Assembly (NCBI GenBank): GCA_019358875.1
Contig: JAHHIF010000023.1
Span: forward strand, 46,376-110,375
From: Symplocastrum torsivum CPER-KK1
Lineage (GTDB): Bacteria > Cyanobacteriota > Cyanobacteriia > Cyanobacteriales > Coleofasciculaceae
Length of the DNA: 64,000 nucleotides
Reading direction: 5' to 3'
Part shown: positions 8,412-17,174 of the stretch, piece by piece
Layout of the letters: every line of letters starts with the position of its first letter
How positions within the stretch are numbered: position 1 is the first letter of the stretch
Notes under the pieces: model-generated
The model's database searches: none
Seen by the model: the letters and a program-made list of their open reading frames with translations, nothing else
What the model was told of the DNA's origin: nothing
Made by a program: the position numbers and the translations under genes

Positions 8412-9662
8412 CTACCTGTATTTCTTGAATGCTAACGTGACATTGTGACCGCCAAACCCAAAAGAATTGGATAATACCACTTCTACCTTTTGATCGCGAC
8501 TGGAACCTGGTACATAATCAAGGTCACAAGCGGGATCGGGATTTTTTAAATTGATTGTTGGTGGAATTTTGTCATTAGCTACTGCCATCACCGCTGCGAC
8601 AGCCTCAATGCCACCAGAGCCACCCAATAGATGTCCGGTCATTGATTTGGTGGAACTAACGGCTACTTTGTAAGCGTGCTCACCTAAAGCTTTTTTAATT
8701 GCTGCTGTTTCCGTCGCATCGTTAGCTGGGGTACTGGTGCCGTGAGCATTGATGTAGCTCACTTGCTCTGGCGTAATCCCAGCGTCTTTCAACGCTAGCT
8801 GCATTGCCCTAGCTGCACCTTCTCCACCTGGTACAGGTGAGGTGATGTGATAAGCATCGCAGGTCATCCCGTAACCGACGATTTCGGCATAAATTTTCGC
8901 CCCACGGGAGAGAGCGTGTTCTAGTTCTTCCAAGAGGAGAATACCAGCTCCTTCGCCCATCACAAAGCCATCGCGATCGCGATCAAAGGGACAGCAAGCT
9001 GATTCAGGCGTATCGTTACGGGTAGAGAGGGCACGGGCAGCAGCGAAGCCTGCAAAAGACAACGGTGTTACAGCGGCTTCGGTGCCTCCACAAATCATCG
9101 CCTGAGCATAGCCTCGTTGCACCAAGCGAAATGCATCCCCTACAGCATTAGAACCCGCTGCACAGGCAGTCACTGTGCAGTTATTCGGTCCTTTTGCACC
9201 CGTATGAATTGCCGTCAGACCCGCTGCCATGTTGGCAATCATCATCGGAATCATAAACGGGCTACATCGATCAGGTCCACGAGTTAGGTAGATCTCTTGC
9301 TGATCTTCTAATACTTTGAGTCCACCAATACCCGTGCCAATAATTGCACCCACCTGTTCTGCGTTCAGCTCGTTAATCACAAACTGAGCGTCTGCCAGAG
9401 CTTGCTTGCTGGCACATACCCCAAATTGAGCAAAGCGATCCATACGCTTTGCTTCTTTGCGTTCCATGTACTTATGAGGATCGAAGCCTTTCACCTCACC
9501 AGCAATTCGGCAATCGTGCCGGGATGGGTCAAACAAAGTAATCGGAGCAATGCCATTACGCCCGCTCAACAACCCTTCCCAGTACTCAGCTACAGTGTTG
9601 CCTATCGGTGTAATTGCACCGAGACCTGTAACAACGACGCGCTTTTTTTCAAAATTTGTCAT
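8412..9662 (-). CDS. fabF: Beta-ketoacyl-ACP synthase II
   Basis: Elongating condensing enzyme of type II fatty-acid synthesis; joins malonyl-ACP to acyl-ACP. The thiolase-fold catalytic triad is visible: Cys in VTACAAGSNAVGDA, His in NAHGTSTPANDATE and His in STKSMTGHLLGGSGG. The C-terminal NSFGFGGHNV motif is also intact. The chosen start is ATG 9662 (MTNFEKKRVVVTG); an in-frame start at 9689 would add nine residues not seen in the family. The length of 416 residues is standard. The gene is 66 bp downstream of acpP, its carrier protein, on the same strand. Confidence 0.97.
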   Translation of the reverse strand: MTNFEKKRVVVTGLGAITPIGNTVAEYWEGLLSGRNGIAPITLFDPSRHDCRIAGEVKGFDPHKYMERKEAKRMDRFAQFGVCASKQALADAQFVINELNAEQVGAIIGTGIGGLKVLEDQQEIYLTRGPDRCSPFMIPMMIANMAAGLTAIHTGAKGPNNCTVTACAAGSNAVGDAFRLVQRGYAQAMICGGTEAAVTPLSFAGFAAARALSTRNDTPESACCPFDRDRDGFVMGEGAGILLLEELEHALSRGAKIYAEIVGYGMTCDAYHITSPVPGGEGAARAMQLALKDAGITPEQVSYINAHGTSTPANDATETAAIKKALGEHAYKVAVSSTKSMTGHLLGGSGGIEAVAAVMAVANDKIPPTINLKNPDPACDLDYVPGSSRDQKVEVVLSNSFGFGGHNVTLAFKKYR

Positions 9663-9728
9663 GATGCCAGTAAAACAGGGTTTGCACACCCAAAACGCAG
9701 AACTTCTCGTGAAATCCTAAAGCTCATC

Positions 9729-9977
9729 TTAAGCAGGAGCTTCTGCTTTATTACTGATATAGTCTACAGCCGCTTGGACGGTCGCAATCTGTTCAGCAGC
9801 CTCATCCGGAATCTCGATGTCGAACTCTTCTTCCAAAGCCATCACGAGTTCAACAGTATCCAGGGAATCGGCATTTAAATCGTTGGCAAAGTTGGCTTCA
9901 GGCGTTACGTCATTTGGGTCAACTTCCAGTTGTTCCGTAACTATTTTCTTAACTCTCTCAAAAATCTCTTGGTTCAT
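9729..9977 (-). CDS. acpP: Acyl carrier protein
   Basis: An 82-residue acidic protein that carries growing acyl chains on a phosphopantetheine arm. The attachment serine is in the invariant motif LNADSLDTVELVMALE. Helices follow the normal ACP pattern (EEFDIEIPDEAAEQIATVQ). The start at ATG 9977 (MNQEIFERVKKIV) is supported by GAGGAA about 8 bp upstream; an in-frame upstream start at 10013 would add an uncharacteristic 12 residues. It is first in the acpP-fabF pair. Confidence 0.97.
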   Translation of the reverse strand: MNQEIFERVKKIVTEQLEVDPNDVTPEANFANDLNADSLDTVELVMALEEEFDIEIPDEAAEQIATVQAAVDYISNKAEAPA

Positions 9978-10275
9978 AAAATGTTCCTCAACCTGGTCGG
10001 TTGAACTTTTCAAGCTGTGTTACTTACCTAGTTCTAGGCATTTTCTCATCTTATCGGAAAGCGGTGCGATCAATACGCTAGATGGTCGCTTCTCTAACTG
10101 GCACCTGATTTTTTTGGTAAGTCCACACTTTCTTTGACAATTGCTAGCCCCATCCCAGTGCCAGACATAGTCCCGACCTGACTGCCTCGACGAAGGACTC
10201 AGATAGTTGAGGAAGGTCTTCTGACCCAGTGTGATAATTAAGCGCAGGATGCGGCGCGATCGCAAAAAGCCAGGG

Positions 10276-10503
10276 CTAACTGTCTACAGAACTTGAAGCA
10301 CAAAGACGTTGGCTATACTTCAATTCCCGGGACTCTTGCTTTACAAGACCTGCCATTGCGGATTGCTGTAATGTCATGAAAGCGTTTAAATCGTCTAAGC
10401 CATACTTGGTTGTTTGCAAAAGCAGCCGCAATCGATTCTCGGCTTCAACTGTTAAGTAGCCAGTGGCGAGAGCCTGTTGGACAATTTCAAGAATTCTATC
10501 CAT
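10276..10503 (-). CDS. Small conserved hypothetical protein
   Basis: A 75-residue soluble, mostly helical protein starting MDRILEIVQQALATGYL and containing TVEAENRLRLLLQTTKYG and LNAFMTLQQSAM. I recall small cyanobacterial proteins with this pattern (helical, LQ-rich, ending near RQESREL); none has a known function. ATG at 10503 is preferred to the in-frame ATG at 10560, whose extra residues have no family character. It lies ~300 bp upstream of acpP on the same strand. Confidence 0.65.
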   Translation of the reverse strand: MDRILEIVQQALATGYLTVEAENRLRLLLQTTKYGLDDLNAFMTLQQSAMAGLVKQESRELKYSQRLCASSSVDS

Positions 10504-10560
10504 TTGCTTAGACTTCCACCTGTTCAGCAAAATCGGAGATTCAGAAAACGTCTGAAGCAT

Positions 10561-11535
10561 ACATCACATTCAAATGCATTAGCAAAGAGAGCAGTCCAAC
10601 TGATCTCTCCTGAGATTGAGGTAGATGGCAACCCTGTGGAAGCCATTTCACAGCGGAAAAAGTAGACTAGAACGCTTGTAAAAGTCAGTTTTTGCGCGGT
10701 AGCTGCGGTAGCTATAGTACTTATCACCCTTTCTTGTGCCTTTTATGCAAAAAGTTTCCTCGACTTGCCGTAACCGTCGGCAGGAAACAACGTGATGTTT
10801 AACAAAACTAAACAAGATTGTGACTTCATGCTTCACCCATTCGGGTAGTTTTGCCTAAAGTCATTGTCTAGTACCCTCAGAAAATCAGGGCTTTAGTGGT
10901 TGTTGCTTGGAAGAACGGCTTACTCTAAAAACCAAAAGTCACTGCCACCACCGAGTTGGGAAATTGCTGGATGATCTAGTTTTAGGCAACTTCCATCGGA
11001 TACCGACTCTACTTTAGAGGATTAAAAAGGCGATCGCTGGCACCGGGTGCGATCGCTCTATTGAACTATTCTCTGTTTCACACCGATGATGAAGATATTT
11101 CAAAATGGCTGGACAAGGTGCTAACAACTATACTGATACTTCCGTGGCGCTTAGCTATTCCTTGATTTACCTGTAAAACATCCTCATCATTTCACCGAAT
11201 TATTTAGAAGCCATACTCTTAGTAAGGCGTTCTACTACAACTGTCTCCCTTTGATGTTATTTTCGACGCGAACATTCACTGAAAGTTCCGCTACAAACAA
11301 TCTACTAAAGCAACATGATGAATTACGATCTTCCTCAAGGTGAAAATAATTATAAAAAATATTCCCCCTTTCGGAGGGAATCTAAATTGTCATCAAGATT
11401 ACTAACATCTACAAGGTAATTCAGCTACTTCATAAATCTTATCACCAATTTGGTGATTGACAATTGGGGCGAAGATACTGTTCTGTACTCGTTGTGAGCG
11501 TAAGGCTGATGGAGCCTCTTGCGAAAGCTACTGAT
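10561..11535. other. Gene-poor region, ~1 kb
   Basis: No open frame here has convincing protein character. Seen: a 9-bp direct tandem repeat GCGGTAGCT at 10696-10713, a HIP1-based inverted repeat near 11030-11056 (GCGATCGC twice), and the palindrome at 11441-11457 listed separately. The region may hold promoters or small RNAs, but none is recognisable. Confidence 0.4.
11441..11457. promoter_or_regulatory. Perfect palindrome ATCACCAA-T-TTGGTGAT
   Basis: Two 8-bp arms around a single central base, the shape of a dimeric-repressor operator. It lies about 80 bp beyond the stop of the DUF2382 gene, not in front of any annotated start, so its target is unclear. Confidence 0.35.
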
Positions 11536-12474
11536 TTACTGCCTAGAGCAACGATCAAACATTTTCTGGTAGGTTTCCTGAAGTTCTGGGTTATCTAAAA
11601 CCAGTTCCACACGTACTTTTGCACAGCCATGCCGTCCTTGAAGGGCGATCGCTTCTAAAAGATTACTCGCCGCTTTTGGAGACAGAAATTCCCCAGTCAC
11701 AGTCGGACGGATATCAGAAGTTGGCACTGCTAGCTGCGGTACAGCACTATCTGAACGAGATGCGTCTCTCAGTTCAACACCAGTAACTTCCCCATGTCCT
11801 AAGTCAATTTCTGCGAGTTGTATAGTTTCTGAGCCAACTTGCTCAATGATTAACTTCTCGCGTTGAACAGGTACCTCTACAATACGGGTTTCAATTTCTT
11901 TGCGAACAACAACCTCGCCTATTTTCCGTTTGCTGCGGTTGATAACCAACCGTTCTTCTAGCAAGCGAACAATTTCTTCTTCTACTACCTCTCCTAGGTC
12001 AGGATCGTCAATCATAGTTCGGTTATTCAATTCTTCTGGATATTCCGTTGTTAAAGATTCCGGCTTGGGACGCGAAGTTTCACTATTCTCTAAACTGGTG
12101 TCGCTTACCTGAGTGACTGGGGGTGTCACCAAGGGTTCTGAAACCGCCTTCACGTCCTGGACAGAAGGTTGATACACAGGTAGCTGATTAAGTTCTGTTT
12201 GAGTGAGGTCTACAAAAAGCACTCGATTAGGTGTATCAACTTTCTGAATATATCTACTACTTAATAAAAAAAGAGGGGAGGTAGATTGAGCCTCTGAACG
12301 AGACATAACCATGTTCAACTGGCGGCTCTGGTTGAGTATGAAATCCTCAATCCGTCCAATGAGTTGCCCTCGCATATCGATCACAGCGTATGAACGCAGT
12401 TTTGCTCTTAATTTTTCTAATAAGTCATTGATTCTCGTTTTATTTTTTATAAACTCCGCCTTGCTCCCAGACAT
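11536..12474 (-). CDS. PRC-barrel-like/DUF2382 protein
   Basis: A 312-residue cytoplasmic protein. Residues ~25-105 resemble a PRC-barrel-like sheet (AVIDMRGQLIGRIEDFIL, then RVLFVDLTQTEL). Residues ~165-225 form a DUF2382 block (RLLEERLVINRSKRKIGEV, then VVVRKEIETRIVEVPV). The last ~40 residues (from ALQGRHGCAKVRVEL) form a separate element not seen in the neighbour. DUF2382 proteins are often stress- or desiccation-associated, but their biochemistry is unknown. It lies 160 bp downstream of a second PRC-barrel/DUF2382 gene on the same strand, most likely a divergent paralogue. Confidence 0.75.
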   Translation of the reverse strand: MSGSKAEFIKNKTRINDLLEKLRAKLRSYAVIDMRGQLIGRIEDFILNQSRQLNMVMSRSEAQSTSPLFLLSSRYIQKVDTPNRVLFVDLTQTELNQLPVYQPSVQDVKAVSEPLVTPPVTQVSDTSLENSETSRPKPESLTTEYPEELNNRTMIDDPDLGEVVEEEIVRLLEERLVINRSKRKIGEVVVRKEIETRIVEVPVQREKLIIEQVGSETIQLAEIDLGHGEVTGVELRDASRSDSAVPQLAVPTSDIRPTVTGEFLSPKAASNLLEAIALQGRHGCAKVRVELVLDNPELQETYQKMFDRCSRQ

Positions 12475-12633
12475 TTCTGTTCCCTCTCTCTTCCAATTTA
12501 ACTAAAGCCGTATTTAAAACTACAGGTAGAGCCAACTGAGTTGCTTGCTCTACCTGTATCAGCTATGAATGCTTTCTTACTAGTACAATTTTGGCTTGTG
12601 CAGGAAAGCTATTCAAGTTTGGGTTTTGGAAGC

Positions 12634-13488
12634 CTAGCGATTTCTGTTAATTACAGGATTACCGTCAGTATCAACATCTAGCTCTTCACGACGAAGTGTT
12701 TCTGTTGCATCGACAGTTTCATGAGTCACTTCTTTTCTGATGTTGATTTCTTCACGCACGAAGGCTTTCTTTTGAATGTCAGCTGTTTCTTCGTAAACTT
12801 CCATCCGTGCAACTTCTCCATCCTGGAAGTCAACACTACCGGGGGTAACTTCCCTTGTATCAGTTGGGGTTGTACGCTCAATAATTACGCGCTCTTTATC
12901 GAGTGGAACTGAAACCTGTGCTGTCTCAGTTTCGACGTGCTTACCAACTACAACTTCACCAGTCTTTTGACGGTTTTTGTTTGCAAACAAACGCTCTTCA
13001 TACAGTTTGATTCTCTGCTGACCCTGCTCAGCTGTGTTATAGAGATGCTGGTCATGATCATCATATTTGTAGGTGTCACGGCTATAGCTAGGCTGAGTAG
13101 CAGCGGCAGCAGCTACACCTGTACTGGCTGCGGCTGGTCGGAAAACGCCTCTAATCCGCTCTTCGTAGTCGTAGTCAACCGTCATGTTATCGCTGTACTC
13201 AGGCAAGCTTTCTACTTGCTCTTTGGTCAGACCTGTAACATAAACGCGGTGGCGATCATAATCCATTTGAACGCGACCAACAGGTACCAAAACTTTCTTA
13301 CCAAAGACCCAGAAACCAGTGTCTAGTACTAAGTACCGGAAGCGTCCTGTTTCATCAAGAAGAGCATCATAAACACCACCGACTTTATCGTCTTTTTCGG
13401 TGTAAACATCATATCCTTTGATGTCATCGCCGCCGAAAATTTCTTGCTTGTAGTTTGGATAAGCATCTGCGAGTTTTACAAGAGCCAT
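12634..13488 (-). CDS. PRC-barrel and DUF2382 domain protein
   Basis: A 284-residue protein with an N-terminal PRC-barrel (about 20-105: DIKGYDVYTEKDDKVGGVYD, RYLVLDTGFWVFGKKVLVP). A linker rich in Ala/Tyr (~115-150) follows, then DUF2382 (about 160-275: RIKLYEERLFANKNRQKTGE, EEINIRKEVTHETV). Strongly charged, with no membrane segment. Family members in cyanobacteria and other bacteria are linked to general stress, but no activity is established. The start at ATG 13488 follows an AT-rich ~330 bp region. It is upstream of the related gene at 11536-12474 in the same direction. Confidence 0.85.
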   Translation of the reverse strand: MALVKLADAYPNYKQEIFGGDDIKGYDVYTEKDDKVGGVYDALLDETGRFRYLVLDTGFWVFGKKVLVPVGRVQMDYDRHRVYVTGLTKEQVESLPEYSDNMTVDYDYEERIRGVFRPAAASTGVAAAAATQPSYSRDTYKYDDHDQHLYNTAEQGQQRIKLYEERLFANKNRQKTGEVVVGKHVETETAQVSVPLDKERVIIERTTPTDTREVTPGSVDFQDGEVARMEVYEETADIQKKAFVREEINIRKEVTHETVDATETLRREELDVDTDGNPVINRNR

Positions 13489-13815
13489 ACAATCAATCTC
13501 CTATCTTTCATTTCTATTAAACACTTGAATAAACAATAGTCAAAAATGCATCTAGACTTCATCTTACTAATGGCAGATAAGTGAGAAATACTGTTTATGG
13601 CTTCAAAACTGTAAACTAGTTATACCAAAGCTTTTACTTTAGGTTTATTTTTATTAGGGTTTTTAATCACTAAAATTGCTAATACTTCAATTCATCTATC
13701 GAATGACTGAAAGTAAAATATTAAAAAATAACTCTATTTATAGACGATAAAAATATATTATTAACTCTGGCGGAAACTCAATGGAGTTTGATAATGTCTC
13801 AAGTTTAGTTGAACA
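13489..13815. other. AT-rich divergent promoter region
   Basis: This 327-bp gap separates the divergent PRC-barrel/DUF2382 gene and KDPG aldolase gene. It is AT-rich, with long T/A runs near 13640-13760. No coding potential or strong palindrome was seen; promoters for both genes must lie here. Confidence 0.45.
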
Positions 13816-14460
13816 ATGGATAATCACTCTTGGTTAACGCTGTTGCAACAGCAGCGAGCGATCGCAGTCATTCGAGCATCTCGCCAGTCTCTAGGGGTTC
13901 AAATGGCTAAGGCAGTGGTGGCAGGTGGGATGTCGGTAATAGAAATTACTTGGAATAGCGATCGCGCGGCTGAATTAATTAGTCAATTGCGCTTGGAACT
14001 ACCAACTTGCATCATCGGAACAGGTACTTTATTAACTCAAGTACAATTACAACAAGCGATTGAAGCTGGGGCACAGTTTCTCTTTACCCCTCACGTAGAC
14101 ACGGCTTTAATTACGGCTGCTGTGGATGCAGGTATTCCAATTGTTCCAGGCGCACTTTCCCCTACAGAAATTGTTACAGCTTGGCAAGCTGGCGCTAGCT
14201 GTATCAAGGTTTTCCCGATTGAGGCGGTAGGAGGAGCAAATTATATTAAAAGTTTGCAAGGACCATTAGGTCAGATTCCTCTAATTCCTACGGGTGGGGT
14301 TACGCTAGAAAATGCCAAGGAGTTTATTACAGCCGGAGCCGTTGCTGTTGGTCTTTCTGGAGAGTTGTTTCCCAAGCCGTTAGTTGTTGCTGAAGAGTGG
14401 GAGGCGATCGCACAACGAGCAAACACTTTAAGACAACACTTAGGAGTCCTACACACATAA
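13816..14460 (+). CDS. eda: KDPG/KHG aldolase (2-keto-3-deoxy-6-phosphogluconate aldolase)
   Basis: Class I aldolase that cleaves KDPG to pyruvate and glyceraldehyde-3-phosphate, the last step of the Entner-Doudoroff route, which operates in some cyanobacteria. 214 residues, TIM barrel. The Schiff-base lysine is Lys131 in CIKVFPIEAVGG. The catalytic glutamate is in MSVIEITW, and the phosphate-binding IPTGGVTLENA is present. The product may also act on 4-hydroxy-2-oxoglutarate. No ED dehydratase (edd) is in the window. Confidence 0.93.
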   Translation: MDNHSWLTLLQQQRAIAVIRASRQSLGVQMAKAVVAGGMSVIEITWNSDRAAELISQLRLELPTCIIGTGTLLTQVQLQQAIEAGAQFLFTPHVDTALITAAVDAGIPIVPGALSPTEIVTAWQAGASCIKVFPIEAVGGANYIKSLQGPLGQIPLIPTGGVTLENAKEFITAGAVAVGLSGELFPKPLVVAEEWEAIAQRANTLRQHLGVLHT

Positions 14461-14740
14461 CAGTAGTGTATGCATCCAAGAGTAGTTTTTTGTAGAACGA
14501 GAGAAGTAACTCAGCGATAAAATACAGATAGCTACTGCTACCTTGAGTAGCTCAGTTGGGAAATTCCGTTAGTGGTTAATCGTGGAGTCAAGCGGTACGT
14601 TATCTATAAGAACGCTCGAAAATCTCTATTGCATTGCAAACAAGTTTGGAACGAACTTAGAGTGATGGATGTAGCTGTAGACTCCTTTGCCTGTTATAGT
14701 TGCCAAAACTCAGTCCTAGAATTTTCCGTTGTCATTACCA

Positions 14741-15553
14741 ATGAAGTCCTATCTTGCCGCTGCAATTCAAATGACAAGTCTGCCTGACCTAGAGAAAAAT
14801 CTGGTTGAGGCAGAAGAACTCATAGAACTTGCCGTGCGTCGGGGTGCCGAACTCGTAAGCCTACCTGAAAATTTCTCCTTCCTGGGCACAGAGAAAGATA
14901 AAATTACTCAGGCAGAAGCGATCGCACAACAAAGTGAGAAATTTCTCACAACGATGGCACAGCGTTTTCAGGTGACCATCCTAGGGGGTGGTTTCCCAGT
15001 GCCTGTAAACAGCACAAGGGTCTATAATACGGCTCTGCTCATCGACCCTAGTGGCAATGAACTTGCTCGTTACCAGAAAGTTCATCTGTTTGATGTCAAT
15101 GTCCCTGATGGCAACACGTATCGAGAATCGACTACAGTGATGTCCGGTACCCAGTTGCCCCCTGTCTATCCTTCAGAACAATTAGGCAACTTAGGGCTTT
15201 CCGTCTGCTACGATGTGCGCTTTCCAGAGCTTTATCGACACTTATCATACAAGGGTGCCGACATTTTATTTGTCCCTGCTGCCTTTACTGCCTACACTGG
15301 CAAAGACCACTGGCAAGTTCTTCTCCAAGCTAGAGCAATTGAAAATACCTGCTATGTCATAGCACCTGCCCAAACAGGTCGTCATTATGCGATGCGCCAT
15401 ACTCATGGTCACGCCATGATTATTGACCCGTGGGGCTTAATTTTAGACGATGCTGGAGATACGCCAGGAGTAGCGATCGCGGAAATTAACCCAGCTCGCC
15501 TTCAACAAGTCCGCCGCCAGATGCCTTCATTGGAGCATCGAGTTTTTGTTTAA
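14741..15553 (+). CDS. Carbon-nitrogen hydrolase (nitrilase superfamily, Nit-like)
   Basis: A 270-residue amidase. The catalytic triad is visible: Glu in SLPENFSF, Lys in ARYQKVHLFD and Cys in SVCYDVRFPELYR. The pattern matches the Nit/NIT2 branch (omega-amidase or deaminated-glutathione amidase) rather than true nitrilases. A metabolite-repair role is likely by family, but the substrate is not proven. The start at ATG 14741 (MKSYLAAAIQM) is preferred to an in-frame TTG at 14729. It lies ~280 bp after eda on the same strand. Confidence 0.9.
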   Translation: MKSYLAAAIQMTSLPDLEKNLVEAEELIELAVRRGAELVSLPENFSFLGTEKDKITQAEAIAQQSEKFLTTMAQRFQVTILGGGFPVPVNSTRVYNTALLIDPSGNELARYQKVHLFDVNVPDGNTYRESTTVMSGTQLPPVYPSEQLGNLGLSVCYDVRFPELYRHLSYKGADILFVPAAFTAYTGKDHWQVLLQARAIENTCYVIAPAQTGRHYAMRHTHGHAMIIDPWGLILDDAGDTPGVAIAEINPARLQQVRRQMPSLEHRVFV

Positions 15554-15626
15554 GTAGGGGAAGCAGGGGAAGCAAGGAGGGTATTTCAGCACGGCTTGGT
15601 CTACCAATTCCCAATTCCCCATTTTC

Positions 15627-16817
15627 CTAATCAAATACAGGTGACCAGAGTTCAGATACAGGAAGTTCCCATTCAGGTAGTAGTTCTGTGAGTGTCAAGG
15701 TTTCGCCATTCTTTAGGATAATCCTCTCACTCCCTTGGCGATCGCAAGTCACAGTCTGCTCATCCGGGTCAATCAGTAAGCCAATTTTTGCTCCTTGCTC
15801 CAAGAACAATTGAATTTTGTCTTGGAGTAAGGATACTCGGTCAAAAGCAGATTTTATTTCCACGACTAGGTCAGGTACCAGTTCAGGATAGGTTCGTGGT
15901 ATCCGCTTCAAGCGTTCTCGTGAGATGAATGCAAGGCGGGTAACCAAAACGTCTCCATTCGGTAGCGCAAAACCTGTTTGATGAACCACCCGCCCCAATT
16001 GCCGTGGTTCAATCCAAGACACTAAGCGGGTACTCAAACGGACACTAATTTCACCAGAAGTAAAGTCTGCTGGGCGTTCTGCCTCAGATGACTCACTACT
16101 TACAGCCCAGTTAAACCGACTCGTCCTCATTAGAACTGATGGTTCCTCTCGAAGAGGCTGTTGTAGTTGTTCAAGAACCTGTTGTTCCAAATCCTGAAGG
16201 TTGATGCCAAGGTTCTTGAGGACAGCCGTTGATACGCCATCTTTTTCGCGAATTAGACCCAAAAGAATATGCTCTGTGTCAATTTCATCATGGCTCAACC
16301 GCTTTACTGCCTCTGAGGCAAGTTTGAGAACCTGCTTTGCTCTGGGAGTCAAGGGTCTTTGCCTATCCAAAAGTGTTGAACCGTAGCCGATAATTTTCTG
16401 CACTTCCACTTGCGCCTTCCAGAGGTCTACCCCCATCGACTGGAGAAGCTGAGCAGAAAAGCTTGTTCGTTCACTGAGCAGTCCCAGCAGAATCTGTTCA
16501 GTGCCGACAAAGTTATGCCTCAAGCGTTTTGACTCATTTTGGGCTAGCCTTAGCACTTCGATCGCTTTTTCGCTAAGTCCTTCAAAGCTCTTTTCTTGGG
16601 GGAATCTTCTGGCGAACATAGACCTTTGCTCCAGAATGAATATTTTTTCAACAGGGCAGTTAAAAAGTTCAGCAATTTTGAAGGCGAGGGGAAGGCTGGG
16701 GTCAGATTTCCCCGTTTCCAGCGCATTGACCGTTTGACGGCTGACATCTAAACGTTCTGCCAAGTTCGCCTGAGACCAATTCCGTTCAGTTCTAAGAACA
16801 CGTAGACGGTTTTTCAT
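15627..16817 (-). CDS. XRE HTH - Clp N-domain - Uma2 nuclease fusion protein
   Basis: A 396-residue fusion of three recognisable domains. Residues 1-62 form a Cro/CI-type helix-turn-helix (NWSQANLAERLDVSRQTVNA, ETGKSDPSL). Residues ~67-215 hold two Clp N-terminal repeats as in the ClpC/ClpA substrate-binding domain (GLSEKAIEVLRLAQNE, VGTEQILLGLL; then LTPRAKQVLKLASEAVKRLS, DTEHILLGLI). Residues ~245-385 are a Uma2-type PD-(D/E)xK domain with Pro315-Asp316 ... Glu320-Ile-Lys322 (PDLVVEIKS). No AAA+ ATPase follows the Clp domain. The protein may bind DNA, capture Clp-type substrates or adaptors, and cut or bind nucleic acid, but this is inference. Ordinary Uma2 genes occur at 30811 and 57261. 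Confidence 0.85.
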   Translation of the reverse strand: MKNRLRVLRTERNWSQANLAERLDVSRQTVNALETGKSDPSLPLAFKIAELFNCPVEKIFILEQRSMFARRFPQEKSFEGLSEKAIEVLRLAQNESKRLRHNFVGTEQILLGLLSERTSFSAQLLQSMGVDLWKAQVEVQKIIGYGSTLLDRQRPLTPRAKQVLKLASEAVKRLSHDEIDTEHILLGLIREKDGVSTAVLKNLGINLQDLEQQVLEQLQQPLREEPSVLMRTSRFNWAVSSESSEAERPADFTSGEISVRLSTRLVSWIEPRQLGRVVHQTGFALPNGDVLVTRLAFISRERLKRIPRTYPELVPDLVVEIKSAFDRVSLLQDKIQLFLEQGAKIGLLIDPDEQTVTCDRQGSERIILKNGETLTLTELLPEWELPVSELWSPVFD

Positions 16818-16962
16818 TCTTGGAAAACTGATTCATCAACGTCGCTCTATCTAGAAAATAGGTGAGAGGGGACAGGTAGTAGGTGGTAGGTGGTAAGGAT
16901 TTTCATCGCAATGCTAGTGAACGCAGCGCATAGGCGACTGTCTTGATACGAGCCGTCGATTG

Positions 16963-17006
16963 GTAAAGTAAAGCTTACAAGCAAGTAAAGTAAACTTTAC
17001 TTTTTT
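16963..17006. promoter_or_regulatory. Paired GTAAAGTAAA repeats and palindrome upstream of the XRE-Clp-Uma2 gene
   Basis: GTAAAGTAAA occurs at 16963-16972 and again at 16985-16994, exactly 22 bp apart (about two helical turns). The second copy runs into a palindrome, GTAAAGT-AA-ACTTTAC (16985-17000), followed by T6. It sits ~150 bp upstream of the XRE-Clp-Uma2 start and ~170 bp beyond the stop of the response-regulator gene. It could be an operator for the HTH protein, or the palindrome plus T-run could be a terminator read on the plus strand. Confidence 0.4.
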
Positions 17007-17174
17007 AGAGTATAGCAGTTCTTCCAAAGGATGAAATACCCTCATGTGGGTTAGGAGAGACTATTGCTGTAAATTTCACAATTATTTGGCACTTATTCTT
17101 CAGCAGGAGAAGAGGCAAGTTAACCGTAGCTCGTTTTTGCGCTGTTGCTCTGCACGTACCTGATTCAATTCCAG

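Noticed and set aside
14541..14610. tRNA-like stretch (GTAGCTCAGTTGGG resembling a D-arm)
   Set aside because: No anticodon stem or T-arm with GGTTCGA follows and no acceptor stem closes it, so it is chance or a distant remnant.
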